Shown here in pieces: positions 55,113-62,761 of a stretch of DNA of 64,000 bases. The stretch comes from UBA7803 sp040219935 (GTDB taxonomy: Bacteria; Pseudomonadota; Gammaproteobacteria; Pseudomonadales; Azotimanducaceae). The stretch lies in the NCBI GenBank assembly GCA_040219935.1, contig JAVJUA010000020.1, positions 1-64,000 of the forward strand. Reading direction: 5' to 3'. The notes beneath the pieces were generated by a model, which saw nothing but the letters and a program-made list of their open reading frames with translations, had not been told where the DNA came from and ran no database searches. Both the position numbers and the translations under genes were made by a program. Numbering within the stretch: the first letter of the stretch is position 1; every line of letters begins with the position of its first letter.

Positions 55113-55529
55113 CTAGAGCGCCAGCGCGGTGCGCACCAGCAGGGCGATCAGCACCAGGCCGGACACGGCGAATACGGCGAACCGCAGCGGAATGATGTTG
55201 CGGGTCGCCTGCACCAGGGAGTGCACCACCCGCAGCACGACGTAGGCCCAGGCCAGGCCGATGCTCACGGCGTCGGCCGTGCCGGCGACCTGGGCCGCCA
55301 GCGCCAGGGCGTAGAACACGGTGGGCTGCTCGTGCAGGTGGTTGTAGTTGTCGGCAACCCGCGCGACCTCCGGCGGCAGCACCAGCGGCGCGCCGGTGCG
55401 GGACAGCTCGGCGAGGTCGATGCGCGCCTTCTGCATGGCCGGAATGCGGGTGACGTACATCCACAGCCACAACACGAAGGTCCACGCGATCAGAGCGAGC
55501 ACGGGCGCGATCATGCCATGAGCGTACAT
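55113..55529 (-). CDS. MAPEG-family membrane protein
   Basis: A 138-residue protein with four membrane segments and MAPEG features (MYVTRIPAMQKARI, RVADNYNHLHEQPTVFYALA, YVVLRVVHSLVQATRNIIPL). MAPEG proteins include glutathione transferases and peroxidases in membranes. Located 21 bases after the monooxygenase-like gene on the same strand. Function in this organism unknown. Confidence 0.85.
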   Translation of the reverse strand: MYAHGMIAPVLALIAWTFVLWLWMYVTRIPAMQKARIDLAELSRTGAPLVLPPEVARVADNYNHLHEQPTVFYALALAAQVAGTADAVSIGLAWAYVVLRVVHSLVQATRNIIPLRFAVFAVSGLVLIALLVRTALAL

Positions 55530-55550
55530 GGGGGCTTCCTCGGTGGTGGG

Positions 55551-55880
55551 CTATGAGGCTGCCGGCACATCCAGCGACAGCACGATGTCGAAGAACTTTG
55601 CAGAGGCGTTGTAGGGCTTCAGCGCCGCGATCTCCGGTCGTCCCTGGGCCTTTTCGCGGAAGCGGTCGAAGTCGGCCTGACTGCGCCACTGCGCGTAGTG
55701 GACGATGCGGCTGCGATCGGTGCTGACGTGCAGGTTCGAGGACACGAACCCGGGCTGCACGGCGATGAAGTCGCGAACGTAAGGCTCGATGATGCCAAGC
55801 GCGTGATCGACGGTCTCGGGCGTGACCTCGAAGGTCACCATGAGCGTGGTGAGCGCCTGATCGGCGTGGATCGTTGCCAT
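55551..55880 (-). CDS. Antibiotic-biosynthesis-monooxygenase (ABM) domain protein
   Basis: A 109-residue dimeric alpha-beta-barrel-type protein: MVTFEVTPETVDHALGII, FIAVQPGFVSSNLHVSTDRS, VHYAQWRSQADFDRF. ABM proteins are small cofactor-free oxygenases or haem-degrading-like enzymes. First of a two-gene unit with the MAPEG gene. ATG 55880 is the natural start. Confidence 0.85.
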   Translation of the reverse strand: MATIHADQALTTLMVTFEVTPETVDHALGIIEPYVRDFIAVQPGFVSSNLHVSTDRSRIVHYAQWRSQADFDRFREKAQGRPEIAALKPYNASAKFFDIVLSLDVPAAS

Positions 55881-55992
55881 GGCGGGATGTTAGGGAAGAA
55901 CCCGGAGCGACGCCATGCCCGCGCGCGGCTTGCGTTTTTCCGGCTACCCCGCCATGTTGCCGCACTGAGCCGCGCACCGGAGATCGACCATC

Positions 55993-57468
55993 GTGAGGGG
56001 CCCCACGTTCCTGCTGGCCAGTGCCTGCCTGCTGCTTGCCGCCTGCGGCGGCGAGCAGCCCCCGCCGCCCGCGCCCGCAACACCGGCCGTCGTACAGCCA
56101 GCGCCGGCCGCGGCGCTGCCGCCCGACATGGACCCGACGCTGCTGCGCGTCAACCTGGCGGCGGCGGCGAAGCGGCTGTGCTCATCCCTGTTCGTGTCGG
56201 GCCGCACCCGCGAGCACGTGCTCGCCGAAGAGCTGGCCGAAGCGGCCACCCTGGGCGTGGCCTTCGAGGTCGGCAGCGCGCCCGAAGCCGTGACCGCCAG
56301 GATCGGTGACTTCGAGGAGACGGCGGTGCATCGCCGGCACCTGGGCTGCACGCTGCTGGAGTCGGTCGACGCCCAGGCGCTGCTGGCCCAGTTCGATGTC
56401 GCCGCCTACCCGAGCCCGGTGCAGCCGGATCCGGCGCTGCCCTGGCCCGAGGGGGCGCTGGTGGTGCTGCCGGAGACCGCGCCCGGCATCGACCTGGCCG
56501 CGGTGGGCGCTGCCGTGGATGCCGCGTTCGCCGAGCCCGACCCGACCAAGCCGGTGCGCACCCGCGCCGTGGTGGTGATCCACGACGGCCGCATCGTCGC
56601 CGAACGCTACGCCGCGCCGTTCGACGCGGCCACGCCGCAGCTCGGCTGGTCCATGACCAAGACCGTCACCGGCACCCTCACCGGCCTGCTGGCGGGCGAC
56701 GGCACCCTCAACATCACGGCGCCGGCCGCGGTGGCCGCCTGGCAGGGCGCCGGCGACCCGCGCCGCATCATCACCCTGAACAACCTGCTGCAGATGTCGA
56801 GCGGGCTGCGCTTTTCGGAGGTCTACGACGCCGCCGCGCCCTCCGACGTGGTGACCATGCTCTACGGCCCCGGCGCCGCCGACATGGGCGCGTTCGCCGC
56901 GGCGATGCCGCTCGACCACGTGCCCGGCAGCCACTGGTCGTACGCCAGCGGGACCACCAACCTGATCGCCAGCGTGCTGCGCGACGCCTTCGCGAGCCAG
57001 GCAGACTACATCGCCTTCCCCCGGGCGCGCCTGTTCAACCCGCTGGGCATGGCCAGCGCCGTGATCGAGCCGGACGAGTCCGGCGCGTTCGTCGGCTCGT
57101 CGTACATGTACGCCACGCCCCGCGACTGGGCCAGGCTGGGCCTGCTGTACCTGCAGGACGGGGTCTGGCTCGGCGAGCGGCTGCTGCCGGAAGGCTGGGT
57201 CGACTACGCCACCACGCCGGCGCCGGCGGCGCCGCGGGGCGAGTACGGCGCCCAGATCTGGCTCAACGCCGGCGCACCGGGCAACCCCAGCGACCGGCCC
57301 CACCCGGAGTTGCCCCCCGACCTCTACTACCTGTCCGGCTTCGAAGGCCAGGACGTGGTGGTGGTACCGTCCCGCGATCTGGTGGTGGTCCGCATGGGGC
57401 TCACGGCCGGCGGCCCGGAGGTCGTCTGGGACGTGGTGGCCGGCGTGCTCGAAGCCATTTCCAACTGA
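55993..57468 (+). CDS. Serine-hydrolase (beta-lactamase/class C-like) lipoprotein
   Basis: A 491-residue lipoprotein (LLLAACGG) with a Pro/Ala-rich linker and a beta-lactamase-family domain: the SxxK in LGWSMTKTVTG, WSYASGTTN as the second motif and YLSGFEGQDVVVV near the C-terminus. The family includes esterases and D-amino-acid peptidases. The start is GTG 55993. 24 bases upstream of the deacetylase gene, which likely shares its transcript. Confidence 0.87.
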   Translation: MRGPTFLLASACLLLAACGGEQPPPPAPATPAVVQPAPAAALPPDMDPTLLRVNLAAAAKRLCSSLFVSGRTREHVLAEELAEAATLGVAFEVGSAPEAVTARIGDFEETAVHRRHLGCTLLESVDAQALLAQFDVAAYPSPVQPDPALPWPEGALVVLPETAPGIDLAAVGAAVDAAFAEPDPTKPVRTRAVVVIHDGRIVAERYAAPFDAATPQLGWSMTKTVTGTLTGLLAGDGTLNITAPAAVAAWQGAGDPRRIITLNNLLQMSSGLRFSEVYDAAAPSDVVTMLYGPGAADMGAFAAAMPLDHVPGSHWSYASGTTNLIASVLRDAFASQADYIAFPRARLFNPLGMASAVIEPDESGAFVGSSYMYATPRDWARLGLLYLQDGVWLGERLLPEGWVDYATTPAPAAPRGEYGAQIWLNAGAPGNPSDRPHPELPPDLYYLSGFEGQDVVVVPSRDLVVVRMGLTAGGPEVVWDVVAGVLEAISN

Positions 57469-57492
57469 CCAGCGCCAACGGGAGGCATGGCC

Positions 57493-58509
57493 ATGAAGAC
57501 CTTCTTTCATCCCAACCAGAACCTGCACGTGCCGCAGAGCTATCTGTCGCGGGGACAGATGCGCACGCCGATGGAGATTCCGGCGCGCACCCGCTGCATC
57601 CTCGACGGGTTGGAGAGTCTGGGCCTCTCGGCCGACGAACCGGCCGATCACGGCATGAACCTCATCAACCGCGTGCACGACCTCAGCTATCTGCGGTTCC
57701 TCGAGTCGGCCCACCGCCGCTGGCACGCGATTCCCGAGGACTGGGGCTACGAGGTGATGTCGAACGTCTTCGTGCGCTCGGCGCGGCCGCCGCGCGGCAT
57801 TCTCGCCGAGGCGGCCTGGTACCTGGCCGACGGCAGCTGCCCGATCGGCGAGCACACCTGGTCCGCCGCCTACTGGTCGGCCCAGGCCGCGCTGTCGGCG
57901 GCGGACGCGCTGCTGCAGGGTGACAAGGTGGCCTACGCGCTGTGCCGGCCGCCCGGCCACCACGCCCGCCGCGACGCCGCCGGCGGCTTCTGCTATCTAA
58001 ACAACGCCGCCATCGCCGCCGAGGCGCTGCGGACCAGGTTCCCGCGCATCGCCATCCTCGACCCGGACATGCACCACGGCCAGGGCATCCAGGAGATCTT
58101 CTACGAACGCGACGACGTGCTCTACATCTCCATTCACGGCGACCCCACCAACTTCTACCCGGTAGTAACCGGCCACAGCGACGAGCGCGGTGCCGGCGCC
58201 GGCGAGGGCTTCAACATCAACCTGCCCATGCCCCACGGCGCCAGCGAGCTCATGTTCTTCGACCGCCTGCACGAGGCGGTGCAGGCCATCGCCCTGTATC
58301 AGCCGGACGCCGTCATCCTCACCCTCGGCTACGACATCTACGAGCTCGATCCCCAGGCCAAGGTGGGGGTGACATCGGCCGGCTTCCACCACCTCGGCAA
58401 GGCAGCAGCGGCGCTGAAGCTGCCGCTGCTGGTGGTGCAGGAGGGCGGCTACCACCTCGACGATCTGGCCGAGAACACGCGCCAGTTCTTCAGCGGCGTG
58501 CTCGGCTGA
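57493..58509 (+). CDS. Histone-deacetylase-family protein, acetylpolyamine-amidohydrolase-like
   Basis: A 338-residue zinc deacetylase. RPPGHHARRDAAGGFCYLNN holds the paired His and the ILDPDMHHGQGIQEIFY region holds the Asp-x-His zinc ligands; TLGYDIYELDPQ supplies the third Asp; VVQEGGYHLDDL carries the active-site GGY. ATG 57493 fits the GGGAGG spacing; ATG 57487 is too close. Bacterial members remove acetyl groups from polyamines. Substrate here is unproven. Confidence 0.9.
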   Translation: MKTFFHPNQNLHVPQSYLSRGQMRTPMEIPARTRCILDGLESLGLSADEPADHGMNLINRVHDLSYLRFLESAHRRWHAIPEDWGYEVMSNVFVRSARPPRGILAEAAWYLADGSCPIGEHTWSAAYWSAQAALSAADALLQGDKVAYALCRPPGHHARRDAAGGFCYLNNAAIAAEALRTRFPRIAILDPDMHHGQGIQEIFYERDDVLYISIHGDPTNFYPVVTGHSDERGAGAGEGFNINLPMPHGASELMFFDRLHEAVQAIALYQPDAVILTLGYDIYELDPQAKVGVTSAGFHHLGKAAAALKLPLLVVQEGGYHLDDLAENTRQFFSGVLG

Positions 58510-58544
58510 GCAGCCGCCATCAGCAACCGGAGGACCATACGCCG

Positions 58545-59738
58545 ATGACCACTCGTACCGTCCGCGGCCGCCGACCCCACCGGCTCGCCGCCTTCACCGC
58601 GGCTGCCGCACTCGCCTTGAGCGCCGCCTCTGCTGCCGCCGCAAAGGCGCCCGCCGCCCTGGTGACGCTGCACACCGAGGTGCACCAGGCCGGCAAGCCG
58701 TTCCCCCGCTTCGTGGTCGACGCCGCCTGGCCCGACGTGCCGGCCGACCTGATTCTCGGGCAGGTCTCCGGGGTGTCGGTGGACGCCGACGACGTGGTCT
58801 GGCTGGTGAATCGACCCGGCTCTCTGGACGCCACGGAGACCGGGCCGCTGCAGAACCCGCCCATCGCCGACTGCTGCCGGCCGGCGCCCCCGGTGGTGCG
58901 CTTCGCCCAGGACGGCACCTACCTGGGCGGCTGGGGCGGCCCCGACACCGGGCCGATGCTGGACGGCGTCAATCAGTGGCCCACCAGTGTCCACGGTATC
59001 TACGTCGACGCCGACCGCACGGTCTGGATCGGCGGCAACGGCGACGACGATCACGTGGTGCTGAACTTCACCGCCGACGGCGAGTTCATCCGCGCCATCG
59101 GCCGCCGCCAGCAGCACGGCGGCAACACCGACACCGAGACCCTGGGGCGTCCCGCCGACGTGTTCCACGGCAACGGCCAGATCCTGATCGCCGACGGCTA
59201 CAGCAACCGGCGGCTGATCCGCTTCGCCGCCGCCGACGGCGCCTTCGACGGCTACTGGGGCGCCTATGCCGAGCCGCCGGTGGCACTCGCCGCCGACCCG
59301 GGCGGCCGCTACGATCCCGCGTCACGCCACTTCGCCGACATCGTGCACTGCGTGGTGACCACCGACGACGGCCACGTCTACGTCTGCGACCGTCGCAACA
59401 ATCGTGCCCAGCTTTTCCGGCAGGATGCGGACGGCGGTCTCAGCTTCGTACGCGACATCGTCGTCTCGCCGGAGTCGGGCGCCACCGGTACGGTCACCGA
59501 CATCGCCCTGTCGCCGGACGGGCGCTTCGTCTACGTCGCCGAGATGGTCAACAGCCGCATCTGGATTCTCGACCGCAAGACCCACGAGCCGGTCGCCGCC
59601 ATCGGCCGCATCGGTCGCCAGGCCGGGCAGTTCACCTGGCTGCACAGCATCGACGTAGACGGCGACGGCAACCTGTACGCCACCGAGGTGTTCACCGGAC
59701 GCCGGGCCCAGAAGCTGGTGCTCACCGGCATCCGCTGA
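58545..59738 (+). CDS. Exported NHL-repeat beta-propeller protein
   Basis: A 397-residue protein with a signal peptide (LAAFTAAAALALSAASAAAA) and NHL-type repeats: VSGVSVDADDVVWLVNRPG, VHGIYVDADRTVWIGGNGDD, DVFHGNGQILIADGYSNRR and SIDVDGDGNLYATEVFTG. Probably periplasmic, binding or lactonase-like. Follows the deacetylase gene by 35 bases with GGAGG upstream, so part of a possible operon. Function unknown. Confidence 0.85.
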   Translation: MTTRTVRGRRPHRLAAFTAAAALALSAASAAAAKAPAALVTLHTEVHQAGKPFPRFVVDAAWPDVPADLILGQVSGVSVDADDVVWLVNRPGSLDATETGPLQNPPIADCCRPAPPVVRFAQDGTYLGGWGGPDTGPMLDGVNQWPTSVHGIYVDADRTVWIGGNGDDDHVVLNFTADGEFIRAIGRRQQHGGNTDTETLGRPADVFHGNGQILIADGYSNRRLIRFAAADGAFDGYWGAYAEPPVALAADPGGRYDPASRHFADIVHCVVTTDDGHVYVCDRRNNRAQLFRQDADGGLSFVRDIVVSPESGATGTVTDIALSPDGRFVYVAEMVNSRIWILDRKTHEPVAAIGRIGRQAGQFTWLHSIDVDGDGNLYATEVFTGRRAQKLVLTGIR

Positions 59739-59739
59739 C

Positions 59740-59758
59740 CGCCTGGCGCCGCCAGGCG
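59740..59758. terminator. Hairpin between convergent NHL and phospholipase-D-like genes
   Basis: CGCCTGGC (59740-59747) and GCCAGGCG (59751-59758) form a perfect 8-bp stem with a 3-base loop, between the NHL stop (59738) and the PLD stop (59764). Likely bidirectional terminator without a T-tract. Confidence 0.55.
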
Positions 59759-59763
59759 AGCAC

Positions 59764-60966
59764 TTACGAGGCCTCGTGCGCGGCGAGGATGGCCTCCCAG
59801 AAGCCATGGTAGGCGGCGAACAGATCCTCGTCGTCGATGCGCAGCAGCACCTCGTCGTTGAGGCGCAGCGACGTCACCGAGAGGTTGTGCGAGCCGGTGA
59901 ACACCAGATGCCGCGGCTGCTTGGAGCCGCGGTAGGGTGCCTTGATGAGGATCAGCTTGGTGTGGATGGCATTCCGCCGGGCGTCCTCACCCTGGTAGGG
60001 CAGCACCGTCACCAGCCCGCTGAGATGGCGCATCACCCGCCGGCCCGGACTGAATCGGCGCGGTTCCTCACGGACGATCACGTGCACGTCGCAGCCGCTC
60101 GCCGCCAGCCCCTGCAAGCGTCGAGCGATGCGGCCGCGCAGGCTGTCGAAGCGCGAGTGCGCGACCCGGATCAGCGCGCCGTCGTCGCAGGTTACGCGGT
60201 CCAGCGCCTGAACGATCGGGTCGCGGCCGAACAGCCTCGGAAAGAAATGCACCACGACGTCGGAGCCGGGGCGCTCACGACGGTAATACACCGGTGACCA
60301 GCGGCGCCGGGCGAGGTCGGCGAAGTAATCGAGAAACGTCTCGTACAGCGCCTGATCGTCCTTGATGACCAGCAGGTCGTTGTAGTGCCGATGCTGACCG
60401 CGGGTGAAGTTCGCCGAGGTCTGGGCCACCACCGCGCGGCTGCCGTCGGTCAGAGCCGACAGCAGCACGAACTTGTTGTGGTTGATGTGAATGCCATGAC
60501 AGCCCGAGCGGCAGATCTGCACGCACGGGCCCTCGCAGCCGGTGAGCCCCGGCCCGGCGTCGTCGCCGCTCTGCAGCAGGGTCATGGTCCGGCGCCGCTT
60601 GCGCAGCGACTTGCCGTCGGCGATCACGTGCACCACCACGCCGCGCCGGTTGGCGTCGAGCAGCGCCCTGGCGATCGCATCGCGGGTGAACGTGTAGATC
60701 GACAGCCGGATTTCCGAGCCCGGCGCGGCCTGATCGATGAGCTGGATGATGCGCCGCTCGAGGCGATCCGAGGCGTCGCCGCTCAAACCCGGCTGATTGA
60801 ACGTCACCTCCATGCGCGCGCCATCGTCGCGCTTCACGCTCTCGTCCACCAGGGCCTGCAGCCGGGCGCCGGACAGCAGCGCGGTGAGCCCCAGCAGAAC
60901 GCAGAGCAGTCGCAGCCATGGCAGACGCGTGTCCATACGGGTTCGCAGCCTACCGAACAGCCCCAT
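59764..60966 (-). CDS. Phospholipase-D-like protein with N-terminal membrane anchor
   Basis: A 400-residue protein with an N-terminal hydrophobic segment (LLCVLLGLTALLSG) and two PLD catalytic motifs: HINHNKFVLLS (His163, Lys165) with SANFT, and IHTKLILIK (His335, Lys337) with GSHNLS. The SIYTFTRDAIARALLDANRR segment is typical of endonuclease/phosphatidyl-transfer members. Start ATG 60966. Likely anchored at the periplasmic face. Substrate (phospholipid or nucleic acid) is unknown. Confidence 0.88.
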   Translation of the reverse strand: MGLFGRLRTRMDTRLPWLRLLCVLLGLTALLSGARLQALVDESVKRDDGARMEVTFNQPGLSGDASDRLERRIIQLIDQAAPGSEIRLSIYTFTRDAIARALLDANRRGVVVHVIADGKSLRKRRRTMTLLQSGDDAGPGLTGCEGPCVQICRSGCHGIHINHNKFVLLSALTDGSRAVVAQTSANFTRGQHRHYNDLLVIKDDQALYETFLDYFADLARRRWSPVYYRRERPGSDVVVHFFPRLFGRDPIVQALDRVTCDDGALIRVAHSRFDSLRGRIARRLQGLAASGCDVHVIVREEPRRFSPGRRVMRHLSGLVTVLPYQGEDARRNAIHTKLILIKAPYRGSKQPRHLVFTGSHNLSVTSLRLNDEVLLRIDDEDLFAAYHGFWEAILAAHEAS

Positions 60967-61035
60967 GTCGGGCCAGACCATGCCGCCTCGCGTATGCGCT
61001 AAGCTGTGCCGCTGGCAGCAGGGGAAGGCATCAGC

Positions 61036-61818
61036 ATGAGCGGACGGGTGAAGGGCAAGGTGGCGCTGATCACCGGCGGCGCGTCGGGCATCGGCCGCGC
61101 CTGCGCGCTGCGGCTCGCGGAGGAAGGCGCGGTGGTGGTACTCACCGACCTCCAGGACGATCTCGGCACGCGGACGCTGGCCGACATCGCCGCCGCCGGC
61201 GGCAGCGCCGAGTATCTGCACCACGACGTCACCCTCGAGGACGCCTGGATCGACGTCATCGCCGGTGTGCGCGACCGTCACGGCCGCCTGGACGTGCTGG
61301 TGAACAACGCCGGCATCGGCATCGCCGCCAGCATCGTCGAGATGACGCTCGACGACTGGCGGCGCCAGCAGGCGGTGAACCTCGACGGCGTGTTCCTCGG
61401 CATCAAGCACGGCATTCCGCTGCTGCGGGACTCCGGCGGCGGCAGCATCATCAACGTCTCGTCCGTGGCCGGCATCAAGGGCAGCCCCATGCTGGCTGCG
61501 TACAACGCCACCAAGGGCGGCGTGCGCCTGCTCACCAAGGGCGTGGCCCTGGAGTGCGCCCAGTCGGGCTGGAAGATCCGCGTCAACTCCGTGCACCCGG
61601 GCGTGATCGACACGCCGATCTGGGCCGCCCCAGGCGCGGCCCTGCTCGCCGGGGGCGCCAACGCGGTGGACATCGACGCCATGGCCGAGGCCACGGTGCC
61701 GTGGGGGCATGTGGGCCGACCCGCCGACATCGCCAACGGCGTGCTGTTTCTGGCCAGCGACGAGTCGGCCTACATGACCGGCACCGAGCTGATCATCGAC
61801 GGCGGGGTGTGCGCCTGA
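61036..61818 (+). CDS. Short-chain dehydrogenase/reductase
   Basis: A 260-residue NAD(P)-dependent enzyme with TGGASGIG at the N-terminus, NNAGIG, catalytic Ser in INVSSVAGIKG and YNATK, then VHPGVIDTPIW. The C-terminus GTELIIDGGVCA is common in steroid or hydroxyacyl-type SDRs. GGGGAAGG precedes ATG 61036. The first-sheet end (VVVLTDLQDD) has an acidic residue that favours NAD. Confidence 0.93.
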   Translation: MSGRVKGKVALITGGASGIGRACALRLAEEGAVVVLTDLQDDLGTRTLADIAAAGGSAEYLHHDVTLEDAWIDVIAGVRDRHGRLDVLVNNAGIGIAASIVEMTLDDWRRQQAVNLDGVFLGIKHGIPLLRDSGGGSIINVSSVAGIKGSPMLAAYNATKGGVRLLTKGVALECAQSGWKIRVNSVHPGVIDTPIWAAPGAALLAGGANAVDIDAMAEATVPWGHVGRPADIANGVLFLASDESAYMTGTELIIDGGVCA

Positions 61819-61848
61819 GCCCTGCCGGCGGCAGCCGCTGACGCCCGC

Positions 61849-62388
61849 TCAAGACGGGGTCAGCGACAGCAGCCGGCGAACGCGCTCGTCGTCCGCGCCC
61901 AGGAAGCCGATCAGCGCCGCAGCCACCGAGCCCGGCTCGATGGTGCCGGCGGCAACCATCTCTTCGAGATCGGCCCAATCCTTGGTGCGGTTGAAGAACG
62001 CCTTGAAGACCGCCAGGTCGTGGCAGCACAGAAACGGCAGCCGCTCCCCGAGGAAGGTCTCCCAGCGCACGCGCGCCGCGACGGCGCGATAGTAGTCGGT
62101 GCTGTTCAGGAAGACGTCCACCGGCGTGCGCTGCCACCACAGCCGCACCTGCCCTTCCCGGCGCAGCTCCGTCTGCAGGCGCGGGGAGCACTCCACGCCG
62201 TCGGGCAGAGCCGCGATCACCGCATCGGCCGCGTCACTGCCGACGAACACGTTGACGTCGATGTCGATGGTGCCGCGGGCCCGGCCCGTGCACCAGGCGA
62301 GCGCCAGCGCGCCGCCGAAGGCGTGCGGCAGGGCGGCGGCCGCCAGGCTCTGGTGGACGATGACGATCTTCTCCGGGAGGCCGGTCAT
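61849..62388 (-). CDS. Nucleotidyltransferase-fold protein, probable toxin partner (pair 2)
   Basis: A 179-residue protein with the signature HAFGGALALAWCTG and RGTIDIDVNVFV (GG, then a DID pair), third acid in TPVDVFL. The middle WWQRTPVDVFLNSTDYYRAV resembles AbiEii-type proteins. ATG 62388 overlaps the XRE gene stop by four bases (ATGA). It may modify RNA or protein by nucleotide transfer; unproven. High G+C like its surroundings, unlike pair 1. Confidence 0.75.
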   Translation of the reverse strand: MTGLPEKIVIVHQSLAAAALPHAFGGALALAWCTGRARGTIDIDVNVFVGSDAADAVIAALPDGVECSPRLQTELRREGQVRLWWQRTPVDVFLNSTDYYRAVAARVRWETFLGERLPFLCCHDLAVFKAFFNRTKDWADLEEMVAAGTIEPGSVAAALIGFLGADDERVRRLLSLTPS

Positions 62389-62711
62389 CCAAGACGCGGA
62401 TGGCGCAGCCGCCGGGACACCCGGACCGGAAACTGCTCGGCGAGCCGCAGCACCTGCTCGAGCTCCTCGCCGCGGTCGAGACCGTCGCGCTCGCGAATTC
62501 GCGGCGACAGCACGATGTCGGCTCCGTAACCACAGGCTTCCAGCAGGCGCAGGAAAGTGGCGGCGCCCGGCGTCTTGGCCCCTTTCTCGTAGGCGGCGAT
62601 GGTGGGGTGAGAAGTGCCGGCGCGGGCCGCGAGCTCGCGCAGCGACAGCCCTGCATCGAGCCGCGCACGGCGCAGCGTGGCCGCTACCCGCTCATGATCG
62701 TCCGTCATCAT
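62385..62711 (-). CDS. XRE-family helix-turn-helix protein, probable antitoxin (pair 2)
   Basis: A 108-residue protein with an XRE helix-turn-helix: LRRARLDAGLSLRELAARAG, TSHPTIAAYEKGAKTPGA. The C-terminal part (RDGLDRGEELEQVLRLAEQF) is helical. Two Met codons start the gene at 62711. A perfect 7-bp inverted repeat lies 20-39 bp upstream, a likely autoregulatory operator. Translationally coupled to the nucleotidyltransferase gene. Confidence 0.87.
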   Translation of the reverse strand: MMTDDHERVAATLRRARLDAGLSLRELAARAGTSHPTIAAYEKGAKTPGAATFLRLLEACGYGADIVLSPRIRERDGLDRGEELEQVLRLAEQFPVRVSRRLRHPRLG

Positions 62712-62730
62712 GCCCGGCAGAATAACACTC

Positions 62731-62750
62731 TGGTATCTGATTGGATACCA
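62731..62750. promoter_or_regulatory. Operator-like inverted repeat upstream of the XRE gene
   Basis: TGGTATC (62731-62737) and GATACCA (62744-62750), a perfect inverted repeat with spacer TGATTG, 20 bp upstream of the XRE start in an A+T-rich patch. Its position fits autoregulation of the pair. Confidence 0.65.
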
Positions 62751-62761
62751 TTCTGTCGCCG

